DNA of 64,000 nt from Sthenelais limicola (lineage: Eukaryota; Annelida; Polychaeta; Phyllodocida; Sigalionidae). Position numbers and translations under genes: made by a program. The stretch's first letter is position 1; each line of letters begins with the position of its first letter. The stretch covers positions 103,576,194-103,640,193 of the forward strand of contig OW804096.1 of the NCBI GenBank assembly GCA_942159475.1, written 5' to 3'. Below are positions 1-9,900 of the stretch, one piece after another. Below the pieces are notes generated by a model. The model searched no databases. It was not told the origin of the DNA and was given only the letters and a program-made list of their open reading frames with translations.

Positions 1-613
1 TAAGATATGTACAGGTTGCTGTAGGAGAGAGGGGAGGTGTTCAAGGTAAGAATAGCGGCCGTGCATGGGGGGCCGTACGGCCGGCTGCGCCAGCAACATA
101 CAGTACGGCTGCACACTAGACCACTAGGCTTAAAGTTGCATTAAAGGAATACAGTCCTTAATACAAAATACAGGAATACAGTATTTAAAACAAAATAATT
201 CCATCTACTATATTAGTATAAAGACGGTCATTATTCCTTTATTCTCACAACCATGTATATAGCCTAATGGCAGGTATGTGCATTCCTGTGAGCTATAAAT
301 AGAGACATATATTGTAATAGACCAATGGGTTTTCCGTGGCTTATTCTATATTAGAGGTATTTGTGTTACTGCAAGTATAAATAGACAAATGTACATCGCC
401 TGGCAATTTTAGATGCAATTGAAGGGAATACAGCCCCCCTTGCGCGAAAATATGTAGTGCGGCTGTACAAAAGAGCTAGCACAGCCGCTGGGCGCACTAT
501 ACCAGCGATAGGTGTTCAAGCTAAAGACTACCGTCCTCGTGCGACCCCCGTACAGCTGAGCAACGGACGGTAGTATTTTCGCATCTTTCCCGCAACCGAC
601 GGCAGGTGCCGTG
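1..613. other. Left-edge non-coding sequence abutting a truncated PLE
   Basis: No gene is supported here. The stretch has GC-rich patches at both ends (around 55-115 and 420-600) and an AT-rich middle. It stops abruptly at about 613, where the Penelope-like reverse transcriptase on the minus strand breaks off, so this is probably another insertion or a deletion junction. Related short strings recur within it (variants around GTACGGCTG and GCGAAAATA), which suggests one decayed repeat with partly inverted ends, but I could not define borders. The short reading frame at 409-642 looks fortuitous. Confidence 0.4.
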
Positions 614-1031
614 TTACTTGGGCTCTTTGCTGTTTTGGACAAAGTCTTCTTTTCTTGTGCATATTTTGTTTATGCTTGTGAATTGACTATACGGTAGGCT
701 CTTTTTGCACTGTGGTGGGTGGGCCAATGTATAGTGTAGATAGTTGTTCTTATCAGTGGGTTTGGTGTACAGTGTTGTGTACAGTTTGCCTCTATGGTCT
801 GTTCTTACAGTTGTGTCCAGGAAGTTCACTTCTTCCGTGGAGTACTCTGAGGTGAATTTCATCGAATGGTGGAATTTGTTTATTTCTTCGATGAAATCTT
901 TCAGTTTTGTTTCTCCATGGGTCAAGATGAAGAAGATGTCGTCCAGGTATCTTTTCCAAATGGTGGGTTTTAATGGTAGCATATTCTCTTCTAGGTTAGA
1001 GGTTTGCATATGATGGTGCTAGGGCCGTTCC
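614..1031 (-). pseudogene. Penelope-like reverse transcriptase, 3' part (split copy)
   Basis: The minus-strand frame begins with residues of the APSYANL segment next to the insertion border and runs into WKRYLDDIFFI. YLDD is the catalytic motif C of Penelope-like element (PLE) reverse transcriptases, and the following palm and thumb sequence (EVNFLDTTV, LYTKPTDKNNYLHY) is typical of that family. It is the continuation of the reverse transcriptase at 22127-23476, from which it is separated by the 21-kb insertion 1032-22117. It ends early at 614, before the usual linker and GIY-YIG endonuclease, because different sequence begins there. The family identification is firm; the copy is dead. PLEs copy RNA into DNA for their own transposition in the nucleus. 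Confidence 0.88.
1023..1031. repeat. 9-bp target-site duplication, left copy
   Basis: GGCCGTTCC occurs here and again at 22118-22126, immediately outside the inverted ends of the large insertion. With one copy and the insertion removed, the minus-strand PLE frame reads GTAMGTALAPSYANL, a normal PLE motif B region. This proves the insertion and its borders to within a base. An 8-bp duplication with one shared base is also possible. Confidence 0.9.
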
Positions 1032-1380
1032 AGTACACCATACCCATTCTCGGGCACTGTGTGCCTACCCTCTATTGCCTATTGGGGGCCATGGTGATGG
1101 GCAGTGTGTGACCCATCAGCCCATGCTCTCTACCTCCTCTCTCCCCCTCCTCCCTCTTTCCTCTCCCTCCCCTGCTTTCTCTCTCTCATCTGCTTTCTCT
1201 GCACTATATCAATCTTTTTATTCTTTTTTTTCAAATTTTTTTTTTTTTCAATTTTTTTTTCAAATTTTTATTTTTTTTCAAATTTCATTTTTTCAAATTT
1301 TTTTTTTCAATTTTTTTTTTAATTTCATTTTTTTAATTTTTTTCAAATTTTCATTTTTTTTCAAATTTTTATTTTTCAAA
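1032..1380 (+). repeat. Left terminal inverted repeat of the 21.1-kb element, outer part
   Basis: Positions 1032-1120 match the reverse complement of 22030-22117 with small gaps. From 1141 it passes through a pyrimidine-rich stretch into runs of T broken by CAAA. This T-rich tract also has an inverted partner (A-rich, 21745-21945). The arm is cut by the TA-type element at 1383 and resumes at 3236. A long frame here made almost wholly of Phe, Ser and Leu is a by-product of the T runs. Confidence 0.75.
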
Positions 1381-1382
1381 TA

Positions 1383-3233
1383 TATGGTCGAATCCTACGA
1401 AAGTGGTGCACTTTTCGAAAAATTTGATAGCCCAGAATCGTTTTTATTTCTAATCTATTCTATAGTCTAAGTCCTCGACCTTCCATGTTCAAAATGATAT
1501 TCATTAAATCCTAATATTGGCAAAGATATGAGGATTTCACTGAAAAAAACTATAGTATGCGTAATGCTACGAAACGACCAGTGCTGTGGCTGTATAAAGC
1601 TTAAATTAGCCATTTAATATATTTTTCTATATTTTCTATTGTGTTTAATATTGAAAACAAATTATTTAATTATATATGTGGCATCGTAAGAAGCTTGTAT
1701 TGAAACATTTTCATAGAATTTTGTAATATATGAAAACAGATAAAATATCTGGAATCAATTCCGGTCTGACTTTATATGTTATCTTTGTGTTGTATTCTTT
1801 TGTATATGGATTCTATTCTTACGCTATAGTTTAATCATAAATGTCTGGAAATATGCTTTTATTTGGTACCTTGTTTTTTGAAACCAACCATGTAGATTTG
1901 ATAATAGCAATAAATGAAAAATCGTTTCGTAGCATTACGCATGGGTTAATCATGTCTTTAGCATTCTATATTTAACAGTATAGAACATAAAATGATAAAA
2001 ATTGATTGCTGGAATATTTATCAATTGGATTATATTGCTAATCGGTGCTAAATTCTTACATATATAGAGAAAATTTCACAACATTATTGATTTTTCCATC
2101 TCATCAGACCCCAACATAGCAAATTGAAATTGACAGTTATCTGTATAAAGTCAACAGAAACGCAAATATACATTAATCCACTACAAAACATCAGTTTATT
2201 CCAAAATAAATTGTTTGGACAAGCATTGCTCTCTGAAAAAATTGATAAAAAATGATTAATTGTGTCAGAATACTCCACAATATATGCATTTCGTAGCATT
2301 ACGTCGTTTCGTAGCATTACTCATCCAAGTTAATATTTTCAAAAAATAGTTGTTAATATGAAATATAAACATTCATATCTTTTTCTTAAAATTGTCTGAA
2401 TCATGGGCTTTAGATAGGAAAAATAATTTTCATCAATTTATGTTGCTATGGGCAACCACATATGACGTTTCGTAGCATTACGCATACTGTACATACTTTA
2501 AAAAGAATTGTGAATAGATACTGAAGAATATCAACAATTTCCTTATCGTTTCAGTCTTGACAAGCAAATAACATCCTGGAGCTTTGATGAAGCTGGATAA
2601 AGTTAAATTCAAGGGTCATTTGATTATTATTTAAATCCATTTAAAGTGGCCGTTTCGTAGCATTATGCTCATTGCTGACAAAATACTGTATTTTCTGAGG
2701 GTTTATGCCCCATAGTTCAGTTCAGAGAAATATTTGTAATCTTTATATCAAAATGATGTTCAATTTAGGGGCTTCATATAGTGAAAATATTTTTCACTAA
2801 TATATATAAGCAATGAGCAATCACAGGTCGTTTCGTAGCATTATGCATTCCACCAATATGCACCTATTTTAATCAGAACAGTAAGTTACAGGTTGTAAGA
2901 TCAATATCTCCTCATTATTTTACTTTTGAAAAATAAACAACTTTCTGGAGCTTCAATGAAGCGGGGTAAAATAAAGTTCAAGGATCTTTTAATTATTATT
3001 TCAGATCATTTAAAGTGGCCGTTTCGTAGCATTACGTTTTTCAAAAATATTTCTAATGAGACATTTAAGGCCTCGAAAATCCTTGGAATTTTGTTTTTCT
3101 GTATATCATTTAAAGAAATGGGTTTAGAGTACTATTTAAGTCTAATAGGGATAGTTTAAACACTCAAATAGAATAACAAAGGGGGTGGGAAAAAAAGGTA
3201 GAAAATGCACCACTTTCATAGGATTCGACCATA
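1383..3233. mobile_element. Non-autonomous TA-type DNA transposon with 182-bp-spaced boxes (element 1)
   Basis: The ends are inverted repeats of about 28 bp: TATGGTCGAATCCTACGAAA at the left, with the reverse complement (one mismatch) at 3233. They are flanked by TA (1381-1382 and 3234-3235; TATA cannot be excluded). There is no coding capacity. The box CGTTTCGTAGCATTACG or a one- or two-base variant occurs at 1560 (inverted), 1923, 2287, 2305, 2466, 2651, 2829 and 3020. Spacings are about 182 bp or twice that, except for the adjacent pair 2287/2305. Sequence between boxes repeats weakly as a dimer of about 365 bp: the 2466-2651 half resembles 2829-3020. The box shares CTACGAAA with the inner part of the inverted repeat. 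It inserted into the left arm of the 21.1-kb element. Confidence 0.8.
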
Positions 3234-3235
3234 TA

Positions 3236-3720
3236 TTTTTTCAAATTTGTTTCTCAATTTTTTTTCAACTTCATTTTTTTCAAATTTTGTTTTCCAATTT
3301 GTTGTTGAGTAGACAGATACCAAGAATACCATATTTAAATTGGCATTAACATCAAGTGTTTATTTTTTTTCAATTTCTTTTTTTTTTCAACTTTTGTTTT
3401 CAATTGATTTTTTCAATGTTTTTCATTTTTTTCAATTTTTATTTTTTCAATATTTTTGTATTTATTTTTTTTAAAATTCACATTTTTATTCATTATTTTA
3501 ACATTTTCATTATTTTTTCATATTTCATTTAATTTAATTTCTTTTTCATTTTTCTATTGTGGTCTACTCGCCCTTGCTCCAATCAACAATATCTCATTAA
3601 CGTTCAATTAGTATACTGAAGGCAAAATATTATTTATTTTTGTTTCATCATTGCAGTCTAGCCTAGGCCCTTGTTCCAATGTTTAAAAACATGTCATTTT
3701 CCCCTTACAATGTGTGTATT
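3236..3720 (+). repeat. Left terminal inverted repeat of the 21.1-kb element, inner part
   Basis: After the element-1 insertion the T-rich arm resumes. Positions 3303-3375 and 3550-3665 match the reverse complement of about 21935-22000 and 21615-21745 closely, including the stretch around GTAGACAGATACCAAG and that around TTGCTCCAATCAACAA. The right arm lacks only a few short segments. Together the two left parts give an arm of roughly 800 bp, against about 520 bp on the right. Confidence 0.7.
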
Positions 3721-3754
3721 CAGCTCTGATCACTAACTGACCATACTTGTTCCC

Positions 3755-5615
3755 TATGGGAAGCCGTTGGTATATTTATTCCGGAATTGTGGATATCAGA
3801 AATTAATTTTAGATATCCACAATTCTATTTTAGATATCCAAAATTGAATTATAGATATCCGTAATTGCCTGTGACATATCCAAAATTAAAAATGACATAT
3901 CCATAATAAACATCTTTTAAAGATATCCAAAATTGATTTTTAGATATCAGCAATACAATATCAGATATCCAAAATTCAATTTCAGATATCCAAAATTCGA
4001 ATTTCAGATATCAAGAATTGAATTGTTGATATCTGAAATTCGAATTGTTGATATTTGAAATTGAATTTTGGATATCTGAAATTCGAATTTTGGATATCTG
4101 AAATTGAATTTTGGATATCTGATTTAAAACTTTCTATACCTAAAATTGTGTGTGGAGGAATTAATTCTATGCTTAAAATATCGAAAGTTCAAGTTTGTTG
4201 TTATTTTTTTTATTACAATAATTAATTCATGGCTATCTAAAATTGAATGCTTAATACCAGAATTGAAAATGGAATTCTTGATATCTGAAATTGAATTCTT
4301 GATATCCATAAATCAATTCTTGATATCTGAAATTGAATTCTTGATATCCAAAATTGAATTGTGGATATCTGGAATTCAATTTTGGATATCCAAAATTCGA
4401 ATTTCAGATATCCACAATTCAATTTTGGATATCAAGAATTCAATTCTGGATATCCATGAATCAATTCTGGATATCCATGAATCAATTCTGGATATCCAAA
4501 ATTCGAATTTCAGATATCAACAATTCAATTCTTGATATCCATAAATCAATTCTTGATATCCATAAATCAAATCTTGATATCCATGAATCAATTCTGGATA
4601 TCCAAATTTCGAATTTCAGATATCAACAATTCAATTCTTGATATCCATAAATCAAATCTTGATATCCATAAATCAATTCTTGATATCCATAAATCAATTG
4701 TGGATATCCATAATTGAATTGTTGATGTCCAAAATTCGAATTCCAGATATCACCAATTCAATTCTGGATATCCATAATCAATTCTGGATATCCATAAATC
4801 AAATATGGATATCAAAAATTTGAATTTCAGATATCAACAATTCAATTCCTGATATCCATGAATCAATTCTGGATATATATTCCCCTCTCCCAATTCTGGT
4901 TATCCCAAATTCGAATTCGAAAAAAGTATATCCATAATTCACATTCTATGTCAAATGTATATCCATAATTCGAAAATAAGGTGATAGAATGTACACAAAT
5001 GAAATTCTGCATATCCAGAATGCGAATTTTGGATATATGAATTGTTTTGGCGAATATCAGAAGTTAACTTTAGGTATAAACAATTCACAAGTGAAAATCA
5101 AATGTTTGCCAATAAATAAATTGTGGATATGTGACAGAGAATTGTGGATATGTGAAACTCGAATTATGGATATCTAGAATTGAATTGTGGATATGTGAAA
5201 TTCGAATTTTGGATATCCAGAATTGAATTTTGGATATCCAGAATTGAATTTTGGATATCCAGAATTCGAATTTTGGATATCAAGAATTGAATTGTGGATA
5301 TGTGGAATGTAATTTTGGATATGTAAAATTGGGTAAAATTAAATATATCCAGAATTGAATTTTGGATATCCAGATTTGAATTTTGGATATCCAGAATTGA
5401 ATTTTGGATATCCAGAATTGAGTTTTGGATATCTAGAATTGAATTGTGGATATCCACAATTAATTTTGGATATCCAGAATTGAATTGTGGATATCCAAAA
5501 TTCAATTCTGGATATCCAAAATTAATTGTGGATATCTGAATTGTTTTTGTGGATATCCATAAAAACAATTCAGATATCCACAATTCCGGAATAAATATAC
5601 CAACGGCTTCCCATA
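3755..5615. mobile_element. Fold-back-type DNA element built of GGATATCC-centred repeats
   Basis: Terminal inverted repeats of about 43 bp (3755-3797 and 5573-5615) begin TATGGGAAGCCGTTGG and are essentially identical. They are flanked by a 6-bp duplication, GTTCCC (3749-3754 and 5616-5621). The interior is a lattice of about 17-21-bp units around the palindromes GATATC, GGATATCC and GAATTC, in both orientations, so either strand could fold into many hairpins. The target length and the TAT...ATA ends recall the IS3EU superfamily, but no transposase is present and that assignment is only a suggestion. Several short frames rich in DIHNSILDI or FWISKI repeats are products of the lattice and are not genes. 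Confidence 0.85.
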
Positions 5616-5621
5616 GTTCCC

Positions 5622-6164
5622 TGTCTGATTACTTATATATATAAAGATTGCAGTCTCACAGGTATGAACAATAACTCTCTATATCTTCTATATGAAAATA
5701 AATTTTATTCCAAATGAATGATTAAGGTTTATTTAAATATAACGGTGTACCCCTTTTTGTCAATGACGCCTGGGGAATTGTTCACTACACAAATAATTTA
5801 AATCCACCAGTAAACATGGAGAACGGTATTCTGTCAGCGAGAACAATTCAATAATAAAAGTTTCTAAATCTAAAATCATTCTTATATATGGGCACTTCTC
5901 ATGAAACGTCGACAACATTCCTAGAGCTGCATTTCATGATAATGAGACATATAGAAACAAAATAGCATGGTATCCGACTTATTCTAGTTTCAGTTGATGC
6001 TGCGTGTATATGGGCACTGATTGTAAGCAAAAAACGAGACTATTTATTATTATTTGGCCTCAAAATTGGGAAAGTCTGGATTTATAGAAGAATTTTTAAA
6101 TAATTGATTATGATGAATACCGTTTTATTCTAATTAAATACAAATTAATCTATTTTTCATTATT
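5622..6164. other. Intergenic AT-rich sequence inside the 21.1-kb element
   Basis: I see no coding frame, RNA gene or clear repeat border in this stretch. It lies between the fold-back element and the repeat copy with nuclear-receptor-like sites. Confidence 0.5.
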
Positions 6165-6439
6165 GCCCAATGTGCATGATTGCATTTCTGACCTAGTTCT
6201 GACCTGGAAATTTTGACCTGACTTTGACCTGGTGCTTTACTAGTGGAAATCCTAAACGATTTTGAGGCTCAAACCTGATTTTACAATGCTCTACAGACCC
6301 GATTAATTAATGCAGTCTAAATGCTCTCAACGATGCTCACAGTACCAGGTGTAATTATGCAGTTTTTGATGCACTCAGTGCAGCACAGTCATTGCTGCTC
6401 CAAAAGGTGTTTAAATAAACTGAGGTAAAAGTTCTAAAT
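6165..6439 (+). repeat. Dispersed repeat copy carrying a DR5-8-DR5 array
   Basis: This segment matches the reverse complement of about 54340-54640: the ATGTGCATGATTGCATTTCT start, the TACTAGTGGAAA block, the GACCCGATT block and the GCACTCAGTGC block fall in the same order. It contains four TGACCT half-sites at 6189, 6200, 6214 and 6225. It is cut at its right end by the TTAA transposon (6444). Partial relatives of its distal half occur near 14500-14620 and 52090-52200. Confidence 0.7.
6189..6230 (-). promoter_or_regulatory. Paired DR5 nuclear-receptor-like half-site array
   Basis: Four exact AGGTCA half-sites on the minus strand are arranged as direct repeat with 5-bp spacer, 8-bp gap, direct repeat with 5-bp spacer. 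DR5 of AGGTCA is the classical retinoic-acid-receptor/RXR element. The same 42-bp geometry is present at 54561-54602. Binding is inferred from motif geometry only. Confidence 0.55.
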
Positions 6440-6910
6440 TTAAGTGAGGCGATTCATCAAAAAGAGTCCCATGTCGGCAACTTTCATTTTGAGATATAGG
6501 GCTCCAAAGGTGGTATAGGACTTTTTCGGTCGAAAACTTTTTTTCCCGTAATATTAATCTTTATTATGGTTTTTTTGAGACTGGAAAATATTTTGTACCA
6601 AAAACAATAATTTACGCTTCATAACGGCCGGTAAACATTTTCCTAACATGGTTGGATGGGTTTAAACAAAGGAGCCGAAGGCTATTTTTCACTAAATTCA
6701 CTCGTACGCCGTGGACATTTGAGCGTAGGGTACCCCAGGACATTTGGTATCCTCGGAAAGCCGTGAATCTCCTCTAGCCAATGGGATTCTTCCCTTTTGA
6801 ATCGCCGCATAAGTAAACCAATCACAGAGCTCTCCCCAAGTGCATTCGGCGTAAACAATGGTTGCTAGGGTCGTCAAGGGAGCCCACGTGGGGTCGATAC
6901 AGCCCTGTGA

Positions 6911-9900
6911 TTGGTCCAGCCGGAGACGAACGAAGAAGAAGTTGAGGAAGCATCAGAACCTATTCTTATTATTGATCACATGCAGGCAGTCGTGGACAAG
7001 GAACGGGAAAAGTGCTCCACGTTTCGGTAAGTGTTGGTGCTCTGCAGCCATCTTTTCTATCGTGTGTGTTGACATGCTGGGGGACGCGATCTGAAAACTA
7101 TGCTATGTACATCCCTGGAAATCATTCCAAATCTATAATCCAATGCTGTTATATGTGCTAGATACCTTGTGGGTATATTTAGAGGTTCTAAAATTTAATT
7201 GGTGTATGTTTTAAGTCGCATGGTGTTGTTCGTGCGTGGGGAGTTTAAGGCCCTCGAGATCTGGGGAGTAGCTATTTACTTGGGACGTCTGAGATTCCTT
7301 ACTCGTCTCGTGTGGAATGTAGGGTTAAAAATACATTGTTTGTTTGTGTCATTATGGGCAAATTAAAATCTAGGATTTTGTCCATTTCAGATGTAACTGC
7401 CGATTGTTTAACGGCGGGCCATGCATAGACCAGTTCACTGTGGAACAGCGCATCTCTCATCGGTCGGAACATGACCAAATCGATCGAGGTAATTTCAAAA
7501 TAATGTTTTTCTCTATTGCCTCATTGCCCATACATGCCTGTATAATACTCATTCAGTATTTTAATCAGTATTTTAAGCTGTAGCTTGTTAAATAATGAGG
7601 ACATGTGCTACCCAATTACATAGGATAACTAATTACGTAGGATAACTGTAGGGACTCAGACTAAGATTGGTGTCGGTGATATTAGTCAGTCACAAATTCA
7701 TTTTTACATTATTGTTATACTGTCGTTTCAGATGAGCTCGACATGGCACTCTTTGGCGTTTTCAATACTGTTACTGACAACAGTGATCGATGCAGTCCAA
7801 CCAAGAAGGGGCGCCAGTGGAAGGGAGAGAGAAAACACCCAAAGAGCCACTACAGGATGCATAACAAGCCTATTTGCAAAGCTACCTTTAAATTCCTTTA
7901 CAAGTGAGTATTATCATGAATCTTGTTGTGCCCATTAATACTGAACATTAGATAGCTATTCATAATAACATGATTATTTGCTAAGAATCAATATTTCGGT
8001 ATTGTCATTTTAAGATCCTGCATTATGTTCAATTTCTTCCTTTGTCAACGATTAAATTATTATTAATTATTTTTTCTATTTCTTTTCTCTCCCTTCACTT
8101 CTAGGATTAGCCAAAACTTGCTGACAGTTTTGCTAAAATCCTTCGCTGAGGATGGTCTGGTCACTCGTTCACGACAGGGTGGTGGTCACCGTGCTGTGAG
8201 GTCTTTGCCAATAGATGACCTGAAGAACACTATCAACTTCATCACATCTTATGCCGAAACACATGCTCTTGTCTTGCCAGGCAGAGTATCTTCTCACCAC
8301 AGAGACGACATCTTAATTCTCCCCTGCCGTTCTACAAAAGCTGAAGTTCATCGTCTTTACACACAAGCCATGCAAGAGACTGGCAATAGGGCTGTTGCCT
8401 ACTCCACTTTTGGTCATTTATGGCGCAAGTATCTTCCTAAAATAGTCACAAGTCGTCCCATGACAGACCTCTGCTGGGAGTGCCAGCGTAATAACAGAGA
8501 CATTTCTTGTAGTAGTAATTTACCTGAAGTTGTGAAAGCTGCCAAGTTAAAGAAACAGCAGAAACATTTAGACACTGTAGCAGACGAGAGAACTCTTTAT
8601 CAGAAATATTGTGCTGATGCAAAAGAAGCATACAGAGACAATGGTGAACCCCCTCTTGGCAAACATGCCCCTTGCTCATGTGACATTCGAGTACATCTCA
8701 GTTTTGACTTTGCACAACAAGTGCATTTACCTTCTTACCCGATGCAACCAGGTCCCCTTTATTTTCTCACCCCGAGGAAGGTAGGCCTGTTCGGTATTTG
8801 CATGGTTGTTCTAATACATGCTGTGCATGCTTCTCGTTGCCTTGTCTGCTTCATCAGCAGTCTTCCTCTTGCCAGGTTTCGGGCTTAGACTGTACCTGGT
8901 GTTCTTCAAGAGGTGCCCCAGCAGAGCTGATCAGGCTCCACTTAGCGACTGCAGGTTTCCAGGGGCCGCGCCGTAAGTGAACCCCCTTCCACCTACAGTC
9001 ATGGCCATTCCAGATGTTATCCTCCAAGGCAATGCCGTTCTTTTGAAGTTGTGGTATAGGCTATAAGCGCTATGGTGTGTGTCCAGGCTTGTCTCCTATG
9101 CTGTCTCACATCCATTTCTGGACTGCATTCCACAACTTAACCTCCTGTGCAGCCCCATGGGTGTTCCGGACCGTGTTTCATGCCCGCAGAGCCCACCGGC
9201 AAAAGCTGCACAATTTGAACCCAGTCTCTCCCGGTGTCACTAGTCTTTCCCAGTAGTCAGCTAGCCTATTCCTAGTCGTCAGTCAGCCTTTCCCAACAGT
9301 CAGCCGTAGCAGGTTCGGTTGTTCTAATACATGCTGTGCATGCTTCTCGTTGCCTTGTCTGCTTCATCAGCAGTCTTCCTCTTGCCAGGTTTCGGGGCTT
9401 AGACTGTACCTGGTGTTCTTCAAGAGGTGCCCCAGCAGAGCTGATCAGGCTCCACTTAGCGACTGCAGGTTTCCAGGGGCCGCGCCGTAAGTGAACCCCC
9501 TTCCACCTACAGTCATGGCCATTCCAGATGTTATCCTCCAAGGCAATGCCGTTCTTTTGAAGTTGTGGTATAGGCTATAAGCGCTATGGTGTGTGTCCAG
9601 GCTTGTCTCCTATGCTGTCTCACATCCATTTCTGGACTGCATTCCACAACTTAACCTCCTGTGCAGCCCCATGGGTGTTCCGGACCGTGTTTCATGCCCG
9701 CAGAGCCCACCGGCAAAAGCTGCACAATTTGAACCCAGTCTCTCCCGGTGTCACTAGTCTTTCCCAGTAGTCAGCTAGCCTATTCCTAGTCGTCAGTCAG
9801 CCTTTCCCAACAGTCAGCCGTAGCAGGTTCGGTTGTTCTAATACATGCTGTGCATGCTTCTCGTTGCCTTGTCTGCTTCATCAGCAGTCTTCCTCTTGCC

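Noticed and set aside
1075..1470. Long plus-strand frame rich in Phe, Ser and Leu
   Set aside because: It is produced by T-runs of the terminal inverted repeat; its mirror image appears at 21675-21960.
4124..5583. Several frames with DIHNSILDI or FWISKIRI repeats that look like repeat proteins
   Set aside because: They are translations of the GGATATCC lattice in several frames and both strands of a fold-back element.
3790..5600. CRISPR-like array
   Set aside because: Units are short, diverged, near-palindromic and in both orientations without unique spacers, and the genome is animal.
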